Assembly (NCBI GenBank): GCA_946894095.1
Contig: OX335647.2
Coordinates: 21,780,001 to 21,844,000 of the forward strand
Origin: Incurvaria masculella
Taxonomy: Eukaryota; Arthropoda; Insecta; Lepidoptera; Incurvariidae
Reading direction: 5' to 3'
DNA: 64,000 nucleotides
Made by a program: the position numbers and the translations under genes. Positions 1-10,871 of this stretch are shown here, one piece after another; position 1 is the first letter of the stretch; each line of letters begins with the position of its first letter. The notes below the pieces were generated by a model, which had not been told where the DNA came from, did no database searches, and was given only the letters and a program-made list of their open reading frames with translations.

Positions 1-3000
1 TATATGAATAGTGTTCTCTGCAGTATTTTCAACACAAAAAGTAAACAAGATGGTAGGTAGGGACCAGCAGCGGATTTATACATTTGCCGCCAGTAGGCTA
101 TTCAAATTGTACCGCCCCTACAATTCGATAATTAGTTCACAATCATATAAGGCAATTTCCATTTATTTGTAAATGAACTTGTAAATTTATGATTGTTGCA
201 CTATCGTCCTAATAACACAACCTCTTTCTCGTAATTAGCATGATTGTAAACTAGGAGATCCATGTTCAGTTCCTAGATTATTTTTACAAACCAACGATTT
301 AGTTCACGTTGCACAAGGCGAAGTAAGGTCTACTACCATTTAGCATGCTCAAAGATTCGGATTGAGGTGTAAGAAAATAAAATTGCCGCCCCTAACATCT
401 GCCGCCTTAGGCTTCAGCCTACTCAGCCTGCTGGTAAATACGTCACTGGTAGGGACCTACCTATCGGTACAGTAGATATATGTATAGCTGCGCGACCGAG
501 GCCACAGCATTGAGACAAATTAATATTTGAGATAAATTAGTTCTCTTCATCGAGTTTCGGGATTGTCACTTAAATATTGGCGGAGCACAGCTGGTTCTGT
601 TATTTTTAAAGAGGTGTTTTCGAAGGACCATTCGCGACAGTTCAACTGTTAAATTACCGACATTCCGCGAAACTAGATTAGAGCCCATGCAAGCGAAATG
701 TGCAGGTGAGGTGCACGATATCGGGACTTTGTATGGAGTTTAGATACTGGATGTAATCCTATATACATTCTGTGCTATCGGGCTCCGCGTGTTTACGAAA
801 CATAATGACTCATTGCTGCAAAATGATTTACAGACATAACTGCGCTTGCTTGTGAGTCATCTGATCATCAGAACGGTAAAGATTCATATTGTAGGTCGCT
901 TGTATAGTCGGATACAGACGGGAAAGATATTTGCCAAACAATGTATGATGAACAATGTATCTCGTCTGCGCGGATATCTATCGATATCGCTCTTCATAGA
1001 AATCAATGGACTGCGCGGACATTCGCCGATATCGCTCTTCATAGAAATCAATGGACTACCACCATCGACATACCAAAAGGTGAATGACTACCACACACGA
1101 CGTAGTGAACATTTTCAGATACAGACTGATATCGACAGACGCGAAGTTACCATCTGGGGATATGTATTTGAGCACTCGGGCGTGACCATAGACATAGCAT
1201 AGAGCTTACAAGACGAACAGAGTGTGGGAGTGAGACGTCAACTCAAGTACCACTACCGCGAGTTAGAGGGAGATGTAACCTACGTACCCGATATTTTAAA
1301 TCGTTATCGAGTAAACAGGAGCCGCGCTCCTGCAATGCGAAATGTTTTATGTGGGAAATCTTTGATTTCTCCCGTACGTTGTGCATGCACAGATTGTTAA
1401 GTGAACGGGAGTAAAAATACCCGGACACATTCCACTTATTTTAATTTTAAACCCACTGATTCTTCGTCGATCATGTTTCGTAACTTTTCCTCATTATTTC
1501 AACGTTAAAAATAACTTCAGATCATTATTATTGAAGCTATATGGCGATTTAGATTTTTTTTTAACAAAAAAATAATTTTAATAGATACTCAAAGATGTCA
1601 ATACATTTTGTATGAAACAGTTTTGGTCTCATCACACCACAGAATAAGTAAACGGTAGGTGTATGGGAGCTTATGTCACCTTGTGTCTTAGGTACCTACC
1701 TACCTGCCCACAAAACACAATTTATTTCAGTTGTGAGATGTCCTGAAACCTGCGATTGATGCTTTAGAAAGAATCGTAATGAGCGTATTTCCGTATCCGG
1801 GTTCTGAAGTTTTCGTCATAGATTAGTATAGTGTTGGAAATTGGCAGCGGGAGTGCGAATTAAAGGCAGAGTTTTATTGCGACGTTTTATTGTTTTAGTT
1901 GTTTGACAACACCATCTTATGCTTTTTTATCTTTATGTAGTTTCAAAAAGTATACCTAATTAAAAACCAGAATTTTTTGTTTGCATTCCAACATATAGTC
2001 ATAGGCTTAAAATGTAAGCGCGCTACATAGGTCTATGGTCGCAGTATATTATAGGGGATCCCCCGTGGCAGGTTGCGTTCGAGTTAGCTGCTACGAAATT
2101 GGTAACCTAAAAGTAAAGAATCAAAAAGAACGAGAATTATCGTTTTACAACAATATAAAAAAGCGGGAGTTTTTTTAAGTAACCGGACACCTATGGCTAG
2201 CATCGGACCTATATATTCCCATCACACCGCAATTTCAAAGATACCTCCTGCTATGCAGGGAACTTACACGACTGCATCTGAAAATATGCACAGTTTACAT
2301 AGCCGCTTCGCTTCACTCATGGACTCCATAGTCACATGCTCTACAGATGCACAATACGAGTCAATATGTAGTAGAAGTCCGCAAACAATCTTTTTTTTCC
2401 CCGACTGAATTAATATTTAACCCTACGGCATAACCCTAAATTAATTTAGCGCGATAATGGTAAGAATTACGTTACTAAATATACAAACACGTGTAAAAGC
2501 GAGTAAGTTATTCTCTAGTTATTAGCGGGCAGACAGAGACGCCAGGGGTTGATTTATTAGTGACAGTGATGAGTGAAGACCTTCTCAGAGTAAACAATTA
2601 ATAGAAATGCTACGTGAAATCATCTGTGCTGTGAAATTTACCTACGAAATTTAGGCCTCCGACGGACAGACTGGGATTGTTAGCGCCTACGGTTTTGTAC
2701 CTACACGGTAGCATACCAGCGTGCAATCGCAATCAGGCGATTGTATTCGTTATTTAGGAGTCACGATCACGATATAATAATATTCCTTAGTAACCAATTC
2801 TTATCTGTTTGTAATTACTAAACGCGGATGTAACTGCACCGTAATCATGCTAATTTATCACTTCATGACAAAAAGATTATTATGTATATTTTTACATAGG
2901 TACTCAGATTGGCTCGCACTTGAAATGCGCTGTTTGGTTTTTATTTTTCACATAATTATATTACAAAAGCGAAGGTGATTCCGAACGTTGGACATTTCTT

Positions 3001-4335
3001 GCTTTGACACACAAAACTGGTTACGGAGGCCAAATAATTTTCAGAATTTTAGATGCATTCGTTTTATTGCAATTCTATTTAAACATTTTATATGGTTAGA
3101 AGGCGCTATGTTTTAGAGAGTTTTGTGTAGGATGGACCTCAAATCCAAAAGGTTAGCCTTTTGTTTTTGTGACCGCTCAGGAGTCTTTATTGCTGCATGA
3201 CATTTCGAAATTCAAAAGTCTATGGCACAGGACACATTACATAAAACATCGGTATTGTAATGTAGGTATCTCAGCATAGTCAACTATAGTTAAGGCTCCG
3301 TATGACGCTAAATCGCACTTAGCTTTGTCTTAATTTCTCAGAGAATATTGAACTAATCATGCTAAAATTGCGTGATATGAAACTTCACTTATATCCGCTT
3401 AATCTGAATGATTATTGTTCCAATAGCATAACATTGGCCCGATAGAAAAAAATCGCGAAAATAGGTCGATTTTTTCACATTATGCTTTATTTCTCAGAAT
3501 TGGTATTAATTACAGTGCTAGTAATCTCACATTATATTTGCATCATGATTTTCAAATTTTTGAATGATTATTATTGCATTTGGACACAATTTTTCATTCA
3601 AAGCATCAAAAAAATGAATTTTGGACTTACGACAAAATTTCTGAGCACCGTGAAGTATCCCTTTCCCTTTCGTTCTCTTGGCGACTATCTATCGCCATTT
3701 CGGTAGCCTCAGTCCGCTGCGATGTTTCGAAGCGGGCGCACGCCTCTCCGCACGACTCTCCGCACGCGGAGATCGCTTTCGGGATCGCGACAGTAACAAA
3801 GTTCCGAACCAAATCCCTACGAGCATCAGCTGAACTTCATAGATGGCGCTGTAAAATTCTCAATCAAATGTTATTGAGGTCTAAAGCCGAAATAATTGAC
3901 ACTGGTTAGTAACGTTCGGTTAGCAAGATATAAATAAATAAAAATGTAATAAATAAATAAAATATTTGTTATAATATAAAAAAAGAGATGTTTCCAGGAA
4001 CCGAACTTCGATATGTGTGGTTCTCAAATTCGCAGCAAAAATACGACACTAAAACCATTGTGCCACGACTGTCGTTACGTAATTATGCTAAATTCTCCTT
4101 CTCAAGCCTAGCGGGCACTACGAGTATTGGGGCGGCCGCAAATATCCGCCTCCCCGTGGAACGTGCGTACGGGTCGCAACAGGACAAGTCACATGACCTT
4201 GGCAGATAGCTCGGCGGGCGGATTTTTGTAGTTTTTGTCGGCGGCACAGAATAATTAATAACATGAACAGAAGGAAAACTCCGTGAAAAGAATAAATGAC
4301 ATAAATAATATGTTTTGTTTTGTTGGTTCGTTTTC
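1..4335. other. AT-rich DNA, no identified gene
   Basis: I see no gene I recognise and no element with clear ends here. ORFs are short, AT-rich and without family signatures. A GC-richer patch at about 3640-3900 holds a 111-codon plus-strand ORF (3574-3909) that I could not assign and that lacks splice context. The only clear local structure is the 45-bp duplication listed separately at 968-1057. Confidence 0.5.
968..1057. repeat. 45-bp direct tandem duplication
   Basis: Two adjacent 45-bp units (968-1012 and 1013-1057) share 'cgatatcgctcttcatag' followed by 'aaatcaatggact' and differ mainly near the start of each unit. The length is a multiple of three, so an ORF across it stays open, but there is no other support for coding. 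Confidence 0.8.
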
Positions 4336-4336
4336 A

Positions 4337-4500
4337 GGCTACCGTACCCAAAGGGTGAAAACGAAACCCTATTACTAAGCCTCCGCTGTCCGTCCGTCCG
4401 TCCGTCTGTCACAGGGCCTTAGGTAGGCAGCTGAAATGTTCACGGAGTGTGTATTTATTTTACCGCTATAACAACAAATAGCTAAAATAAAATTATAATA
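4337..4500 (-). mobile_element. GGGTTCCGTACC interspersed element, truncated copy (copy a)
   Basis: The sequence begins with a worn 'gctaccgtacccaaagggtg', continues with 'cctattactaagcctc', a (CCGT)n stretch and 'gccgctataacaacaaa' (as 'accgctataacaacaaa'). These are in the same order as the complete copies at 25398-25677 and 43466-43757. The far end with the GTGCGAGTCGGACTCGCAC palindrome is missing, so this copy is truncated. The family is non-coding. Orientation is given relative to copies c, d and g as plus. Confidence 0.8.
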
Positions 4501-4605
4501 AAAATTAAAAATATAATAAAATAAAATAAAATGAATTCTATGACGAAAAGAAACTCCAATATTAATCTCGGAGGAACGGTTCAGTTCAATTTCATGTGTT
4601 GTACA

Positions 4606-6838
4606 TGTCATGTCATGACCAAATATGTTTTCGCTATATCTGGGGAAACATTTGTCGTAGACCCATCATGCGACCACTTAAAATAAACGCTCCGACCTGA
4701 TTTACCTTCCCTGTCATGTCAAAATTTGTTTTCGTTATATCATGGGAAACACTGGTCGTAGACCCATCATGCGACCACTCAAAATAAACGCCCCGACCTG
4801 ATCTAACTTCCTGTCATGTCAAAATTTGTTTTCGTTATAGCTTGGGAAACACTGGTCGTAGACCCATGATGCGACCACTCAAAGTAAACGTCCCGACCTG
4901 ATCTACCTGTCTGTCATGTCAAAATGGTTTTTTGTTACATCATGGGAAACACTGGTCTTAGACCCATCATGCGACCACTCAAAATAACCGCCCCGACCTG
5001 ATCTACCTGTCTGTCATGTCAAAATTGGTTTTCGTTTTATCATGGGAAACACTGATCGTAGACCCATCAAGCGACCACTCAATATAAACGCCCCGACCTG
5101 ATCTACCTGTTTGTCATGTCAAAATTAGTTTTCGTTATATCATGGGAAACACTGGTCGCAGACCCATCATGCGACCACTCAAAATAAACGCCCGGACCTG
5201 ATCTACCTCTCTGTTATGTCAAAATTTGTTTTCGTTATAGCTTGGGAAACACTGGTCGTAGACCCATCATGCGACCACTCAAAATAAACGCCCCGACCTG
5301 ATCTACCTGTCTGTCATGTCAAAATTAGTTTTCGTTATATCATGGGAAACACTGGTCGTAGGCCCATCATGCGACCACTCAAAATAAACGCCCCGACCTG
5401 GTCTAACTTCCTGTCATGTCAAAATTTGTTTTCGTTATATCATGGGAAACACTGGTCGTAGACCCATCATGCGACCCCTCAAAATAAACGCCCCGACCTG
5501 ATCTACCTGTCTGTCATGTCAAAATTAGTTTTCGTTATATCTTGGGAAACACTGGTCGTAGACCCATGATGCGACCACTCAAAGTAAACGTCCCGACCTG
5601 ATCTACCCGTCTGACATGTCTAAATTTGTTTTCGTTATAGCTTGGGAAACACTGGTCGTAGACCCATCATGCGACCACTCAAAATAAACGCCCCGACCTG
5701 ATCTACCTGTCTGGCATGTCAAAATTAGTTTTCGTTATATCATGGGAAACACTGGTCGCAGACCCATCATGCGACCACTCAAAATAAACGCCCCGACCTG
5801 ATCTAACTTCCTGTCATGTCAATTTTTTTTTCGTTATATCATGGGAAACACTGGTAGTAGAACCATCATGCGACCACTCAAAATAAACGCCCCGACCTGA
5901 TCTACCTGTCTGGCATGTCAAAATTAGTTTTCGTTATATCATGGGAAACACTGGTCGCAGACCCATCATGCGACCACTCAAAATAAACGCCCCGACCTGA
6001 TCTAACTTCCTGTCATGTCAATTTTTTTTTTCGTTATATCATGGGAAACACTGGTAGTAGAACCATCATGCGACCACTCAAAATAAACGCCCCGACCTGA
6101 TCTACCTGTCTGTCATGTCAAAATTAGTTTTCGTTATATCTTGGGAAACACTGGTCGTAGACCCATGATGCGACCACTCAAAGTAAACGTCCCGACCTGA
6201 TCTACCCGTCTGACATGTCTGAATTTGTTTTCGTTATAGCTTGGGAAACACTGGTCGTAGACCCATCATGCGACCACTCAAAATAAACGCCCTGACCTGA
6301 TCTACCTGTCTGGCATGTCAAAATTAGTTTTCGTTATATCATGGGAAATACTGGTCGCAGACCCATCATGCGACCACTCAAAATAAACGCCCCGACCTGA
6401 TCTAACTTCCTGTTATGTCAAAATTTTTTTTCGTTATATCATGGGAAACACTGGTAGTAGACCCATCATGCGACAATCTACCTGTCTGTCATGTCAAAAT
6501 TGTTTTTTGTTACATCATGGGAAACACTGGTCTTAGACCCATCATGCGACCACTCAAAATAACCGCCCCGACCTGATCTACCTGTCTGTCATGTCAAAAT
6601 TGGTTTTCGTTTTATCATGGGAAACACTGATCGTAGACCCATCAAGCGACCACTCAATATAAACGCCCCGACCTGATCTACCTGTCAGTCATGTCAAAAT
6701 TAGTTTTCGTTATATCATGGGAAACACTGGTCGCAGACCCATCATGCGACCACTCAAAATAAACGCCCCGACCTGGTCTACCTGTCTGTCATGTCAAAAT
6801 TTGTTTTCGTTATATCATTGGAAACACTGGTCGTAGAC
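4606..6838. repeat. Satellite array, ~100-bp unit, about 22 copies
   Basis: A head-to-tail array in which 'gcgaccactc' recurs about every 100 bp (for example 4771, 4871, 4971, 5071, 5171, 5271, 5371). Each unit also carries 'gggaaacactggtcgtag' and 'cgccccgacctgatcta'. Units differ by a few substitutions, and sub-types recur in order (catggg / cttggg variants, a poly-T variant, 'ctggcatgtc'), which points to block duplication inside the array. One unit near 6475 is shortened by about 27 bp where 'gcgac' joins 'aatctacctg'. There is no conserved ORF. The array stops abruptly at 6838. Confidence 0.95.
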
Positions 6839-7130
6839 TAGCGATAGGCGATTGCGAATAAAAACAATCGAATTATTCGATTGTTCCCGTTATTCGATTC
6901 ATTCGAATACAAATCTACGTTATTCGATTGTTGCACAGCGCTGCTCTGTGGCGCTACAGCGGAGCGGACGAGCGTCCAAATATTATAAGACACTTCGGCG
7001 CGGGGCGACCGCGCGACTGACGCGAGTGAACGAGATACAATCGATGAGCGCGCATACGCGACCTCACGCAATTGTACGCGCCGCGCACAATCGACGAGCA
7101 GCGCATAACTAGGTACGCACCGCACCGAAT
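6839..7130. other. GC-rich flank between satellite and transposon
   Basis: This stretch starts with three repeats of 'ttattcgatt' (6870-6930) and then becomes GC- and CpG-rich. Several overlapping ORFs of 60-95 codons on both strands are by-products of composition. I see no gene. Its last 8 bp (7123-7130) form the left target duplication of the neighbouring transposon. Confidence 0.5.
7123..7130. repeat. Left target-site duplication of element A
   Basis: CACCGAAT directly abuts the left inverted repeat and is repeated exactly at 9611-9618 next to the right inverted repeat. Confidence 0.85.
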
Positions 7131-7139
7131 CGAGGGGTC

Positions 7140-7600
7140 ACTCACTCAAGGAATCTGGTGTACAATCGTTTGGGAATCTCAAGAATCTTAGGTGGGAGTC
7201 CGAGGAATCTGGTGGGAGTCCGGAGAATCTCGGAAATCTTATGTAATCCCGAGTAATCCTAAAGAATCTGGAAATCCCAAGGAAATCATTGGGAATCCTA
7301 TCAAATTCATGGAAATCTCGGGTAATCTTAGGCGGAGTCCGAGGAATCCGATGGGAGTCCGAGGAATCTGGAAATCTTATGTAATCCCGAGTAATCCTAA
7401 GGAATCTGAGAATACCAAGGAAATCATTGGGAATCCTTTCAAATTAATGGAAATCTCGAGTAATCCTGGGCGGGAGTCCGAGGAATAGGAAAATCTTGGG
7501 TAGTCTCGAGTACTCCCAGGGAGTGTAGGAATCCTAAGCGAATCATTGGCAATCCGATCAAAGTCTTTGTAATCTCAGATAATCTTGTCGGGGTCGGACT
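7140..7600. repeat. AATC-rich arm with ~10-bp periodicity and a ~140-bp second-order repeat
   Basis: GGAATCT-, GAAATC- and TAATCC-type words recur about every 10 bases. A longer unit repeats after about 140 bp: 'gaaatcttatgtaatccc' occurs near 7230 and again near 7370. The 98-codon ORF at 7192-7488 is a by-product of this periodicity, not a gene. It recurs unchanged in the duplicated arm at 61922-62780. Confidence 0.8.
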
Positions 7601-8110
7601 AAACCGGTTGTATGCTTAGTCCGGTGCAATTCTAGTACAGTACGTAAGTTTTGACAGGTTAGTTCTGAATAAGACTGTAAAGGTTTTTAAAATAAGAGTA
7701 CCTTATCTCGAGTACGTGAAATATTTACTAGGTTTTTAAATATAGACTTTTATAACGGCCCAGGCAAAGAAATAATCAACTTTGACCTAATGATGGCTGA
7801 GATACTAAGGGATTTCGAAAGATCGGAGTACCTCATCGTGAAGTTGAGTATGTCAAATATGTATTATGGCTTCAAAAATGGTATTGCATAATGCATCAGG
7901 CAAAAAAAAAACAGGGCTGACCTAATGATCGCTGAGATAATACGGGATCTAATCTAACAATGATAGCGCGGCCGCCAGTTTGCGAAGAAATCACGCACAC
8001 GTGTGCGCACGAGTGTGCGCAGCGCGCACCCCGCGTGTGCCCGACGACACAATTCCAAAACATATTCAGCCGTATTCAGAGTAAACCTGTCAAAATTTAG
8101 TACGGGATAA

Positions 8111-8615
8111 GCACCGGATTAACCAAACAAAAACCGGTTTAGTCCGACCTTAATACGCGTAGTAAGCGAATAGAAGGTTATCATGCGTATACTACTTTTT
8201 AGGGTTCCGTACCGAAAGGGTGAAAACGGAACCCTATTACTAAGCCTCAGCTGTCCGTCCGTCCGTCCGTCTGTCACAAAGCTGTTACTCATGAACCGTA
8301 ATAAGTACGTAGCTGAAATTTTCACAGAGTGAGTATTTAATTTGCCGCTATAACAACAAATAAGTAAAATTTAAAGATAATAAAAAAATACAAATAATAT
8401 GATTTTTTGGTGTTAAATCATTTACGATGGTACGGAACCCTTTGTGTGCGAGTCCGACTCGCACTTGGCCGGTTTGTTTACTGTGTTTATTGTATGTATT
8501 TTGATTAAATAATTAGATGATTGTAGGTATGTTGTGAACCGAGCTCGGGGCGGACTAACTTTACTACGCGTATTAAGGTCGAAGTAAACCGGTTTTTGTA
8601 TGGTTAGTCCGGTGC
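8111..8615. mobile_element. Inverted-repeat module nested in element A
   Basis: Arms of about 55 bp (8111-8165 and 8561-8615) are near-perfect inverted copies, beginning GCACCGGATTAACCAAACAA on the left and sharing 'accttaatacgcgtagtaa'. The loop holds a complete GGGTTCCGTACC element (8198-8474). It may be an older MITE captured by element A, or part of element A's own structure. The arm sequence also occurs once more at about 7583-7620. Confidence 0.6.
8198..8474 (-). mobile_element. GGGTTCCGTACC interspersed element (copy b)
   Basis: This is a full-length copy of about 277 bp. It begins 'ttagggttccgtaccgaaag', has the (CCGT)n segment and 'gccgctataacaacaaa', and ends with 'gcgagtccgactcgcac' and 'ttggccggttt'. 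The two ends are partly inverted (GGGTTCCGTACC versus GGTACGGAACCC). It lies in the middle of the nested inverted-repeat module of element A. Confidence 0.9.
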
Positions 8616-9363
8616 TAATCTCGTACCAAGTTTTTACAGGTTCACAGTGATTACGACTGCAAGGGATTTCGAAAAAGAAGAGTACCTACCTAATCGCGAA
8701 GTTTTCTACGTGAAATATTTGCTAAGGTTTCAAATATAGCCTTTTATAATGACCCAGGCAAAAAAAAAATCAACCCTGACCTAATGATGGCTGAGATTCT
8801 AAGAGATTTCGAAAGAGCGGAGTACCTCATCTTGAAATTTAGTATGTGAAATATGTACTGTGGATTCAAAAATGGTATCGTATAATGCCTCAGGGAAAGA
8901 AAAAATCAGCGCTGATCTAAAGATCGCTGAGATAATATGGGATCTAATTTAACCGGATTCCGCCTGGGTAAATATGTCCAAAACGAATATCGCACGGCCA
9001 CGGCGCGGGGGCTCCCCGCCCGCCGCGCCGTTGCCGTCTCCTGCGGGCGCCGCTCGCCCCCGCCGCCCGTGCCCGCGCTGTTGCCGCCTCGCGCGGACGC
9101 CGCGCCCGTGCCGAACCCCGCCGCCGGCCGCGCCGCCCGCCTGTCTGCGATGACGTCACGGACACGTGCTGCGCGCAACGCGCAATTATAAGTCTCTATG
9201 AATCGTTGGTGGTCACTAAGAATCTTTAGAAATCCCGAAATCATTGGAATGTACCAAAAATGTGTTGGTAGTCCTTAAAAATCCAGGTAATCTTTGGTAG
9301 TCTCTAGGAATCTTTGGTAGTCCTCAGAAATCTTACGAAATCCCAGTATATTTGAAATCTCCA

Positions 9364-9545
9364 AGAATCTTTGGTAGTCTTTGGAAATCTTTAGGAATCT
9401 CCAGGAATCTTTGGAAATCTTTAGGAATCTCTAAGAATCTTTGGTAGTCTTTGGAAATCTTTAGGAATCTCCAGGAATCTTTGGAAATCTTTAGGAATCT
9501 CTAAGAATCTTTGGTAGTCTTTGGAAATCTTTAGGAATCTAGAAA
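9364..9545. repeat. 70-bp minisatellite in the right arm of element A
   Basis: 'ttggtagtctttggaaatct' recurs at 9371, 9441 and 9511, giving about 2.5 units of 70 bp built from GGAATCT-like words. This mirrors the AATC-rich left arm. Confidence 0.85.
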
Positions 9546-9610
9546 TCCCAAGGAAATCTTGACTACTGGGAATCTGGTGTACACTTTTTGCTCGAGTGAC
9601 TAACCCCTCG

Positions 9611-9618
9611 CACCGAAT
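9611..9618. repeat. Right target-site duplication of element A
   Basis: Exact match to the 8 bp at 7123-7130. Confidence 0.85.
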
Positions 9619-9794
9619 ACAATTGCACGCAGTAATAGGGTTCCGTTTTCGACATCAACAACGACGAACAACGACGACAACGTCGCCAACGTCGAAAAAA
9701 AGATGTTCAAACGACAAAAGACGCGGCCGCGGCAAATAGCAGCTAAATAGAGGATACTGCGTACCAGGCGACCACAGGAGAGCAAAGTGAACTA

Positions 9795-10177
9795 AAAAAA
9801 CGGGCCAAGTGCGAGTCGGACTCGCACACGATGGGTTCCGTACCATCAACACCAAAAATCACGTTTCTTTTGTATGGCCCCCCCTTTAATTTTTATATAT
9901 TTTTTTAATTTACCTATTTGTTGTTATAGCGGCAAAATAAATACACACTCTGTGAAAATTTCAGCTGCCTACCTATTAGGGTTCATGAGATAGAGCCCTG
10001 TGACAGACGGACGGACGGACGGACGGACGGACGGACGGACGGACGGACGGACGGACGGACGGACGGACGGACGGACGGACGGACGGACAGACGGATGGAC
10101 GGATGGACGGACGGACGGAGAGCAGAGGCTTAGTAATAGGGTTCCGTTTTCACCCCTTGGGTACGGAACCCTAAAAA
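9795..10177 (+). mobile_element. GGGTTCCGTACC interspersed element with expanded tetranucleotide tract (copy c)
   Basis: The copy runs from 'cgggccaagtgcgagtcgga' to 'gtacggaaccctaaaaa'. It is about 100 bp longer than other copies because its short (GACG)n tract is expanded to about 115 bp (10005-10119). The apparent 70-80-codon ORFs here are only translations of that tract. Confidence 0.9.
10005..10119. repeat. (GACG)n microsatellite
   Basis: About 28 tandem tetranucleotide units, pure for most of their length, with GATG variants near the right end. In the other copies of the host element this tract is only 3-5 units long. Confidence 0.95.
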
Positions 10178-10358
10178 GTGTCGACACTACTTGTCACATT
10201 CCTTGGAATAAGCGACGTAGGTACCTGCTTAGTACAGAAAAGTAAATTTACTTCACTTGTGCCGCGGGAGGAATTTGGCTTTTGTTTCGGCTCTCACTAC
10301 TAATGAATAATGACGTAACGACCATCAGGTTTATTGAAAAATAATTCTTATTTTTAAC

Positions 10359-10485
10359 AATTTACCTATCAATTTGGGAGACAAAAAATTAGATTTTTCT
10401 CCGTTTTCATCACTGCGCTACTAATTTACCTATCAATTTGGGAGACAAAAAAATAGATTTTTTTCCGTTTTCATCACTGCGCTAC
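10359..10485. repeat. 64-bp direct tandem duplication
   Basis: 'aatttacctatcaatttggg' through 'cactgcgctac' occurs at 10359-10422 and again at 10423-10485 with only a few differences. Confidence 0.85.
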
Positions 10486-10788
10486 GGCGCTATGAACGGC
10501 GATATAATGTTGTGAGTCGCGTGGCGTCATTTTTTGCGCGCTCGTTGCATGGAAATTATTTCTCCATCGTCTCACGTTTATCTTTTTAAAAGTGTTATTT
10601 TACTTTTTATTGTATCAAATGACGTTTATACCTTTTAAAATTGTTAATCAGGTAAAAACTTTTACCAAAACCTATTATTATGTAATATTTTTTTATATGT
10701 GTAAATCAATTAAGTCTAACCCACGCTATAATTATATACTATACACCATTAACAATAAAAAGTAAAAAAAAAACAGAAAAAAAAAATT

Positions 10789-10871
10789 GTAACCTACAGG
10801 ATTCGAACCGACATCCCCCATCGAACAATAACTGTAGATAAGACGTTTCACGCGCTACACCAACCAGCTAC
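10789..10871 (-). other. tRNA-like remnant (probable SINE head or tRNA pseudogene)
   Basis: Read on the minus strand it shows a box A-like TAGCTGGTTGGTG and, about 55 bases on, a perfect box B GGTTCGAATCC, followed by long T runs that could end a Pol III transcript. A proper cloverleaf is not possible: the bases that should form the acceptor stem do not pair and the T stem is weak. I therefore call it tRNA-derived rather than a working tRNA gene. Confidence 0.4.

Larger units (their letters stand above)
7131..9610. mobile_element. 2.48-kb non-autonomous DNA transposon, complete, 8-bp target duplication (element A, copy 1)
   Basis: The left end reads CGAGGGGTCACTCACTCAAG and the right end, inverted, reads CGAGGGGTTAGTCACTCGAG, giving imperfect terminal inverted repeats of about 17-20 bp. 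The flanks are an exact 8-bp direct repeat CACCGAAT (7123-7130 and 9611-9618), the signature of a completed insertion. An 8-bp duplication fits hAT-, P- or MULE-like transposases, but the superfamily is inference because no transposase is encoded. Inside are a quasi-periodic AATC-rich left arm (7140-7600), a 370-bp internal direct repeat (7583-7965 and 8575-8945), a nested inverted-repeat module (8111-8615), a CpG-rich block (about 8960-9190) and a 70-bp minisatellite (9364-9545). A second copy starts at 61922. Confidence 0.85.

Noticed and set aside
4606..6838. CRISPR-like regular repeat array
   Set aside because: Units are fully contiguous 100-bp satellite monomers with no unique spacers, in a eukaryotic context.
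7192..7488. 98-codon ORF that also appears unchanged at 61983-62279 and 62383-62679
   Set aside because: It is a translation of the AATC-periodic arm of element A and recurs only because the element is duplicated; no start context or domain.
8906..9244. Ala/Arg/Gly-rich ORFs on both strands
   Set aside because: CpG-rich block inside element A; composition alone keeps the frames open.
10000..10245. ORFs made of Thr-Asp-Gly-Arg or Val-Arg-Pro-Ser repeats
   Set aside because: They are read-through of the (GACG)n microsatellite.
10789..10871. tRNA gene
   Set aside because: Good box B but no acceptor-stem pairing and a poor T stem; kept only as a tRNA-like remnant.
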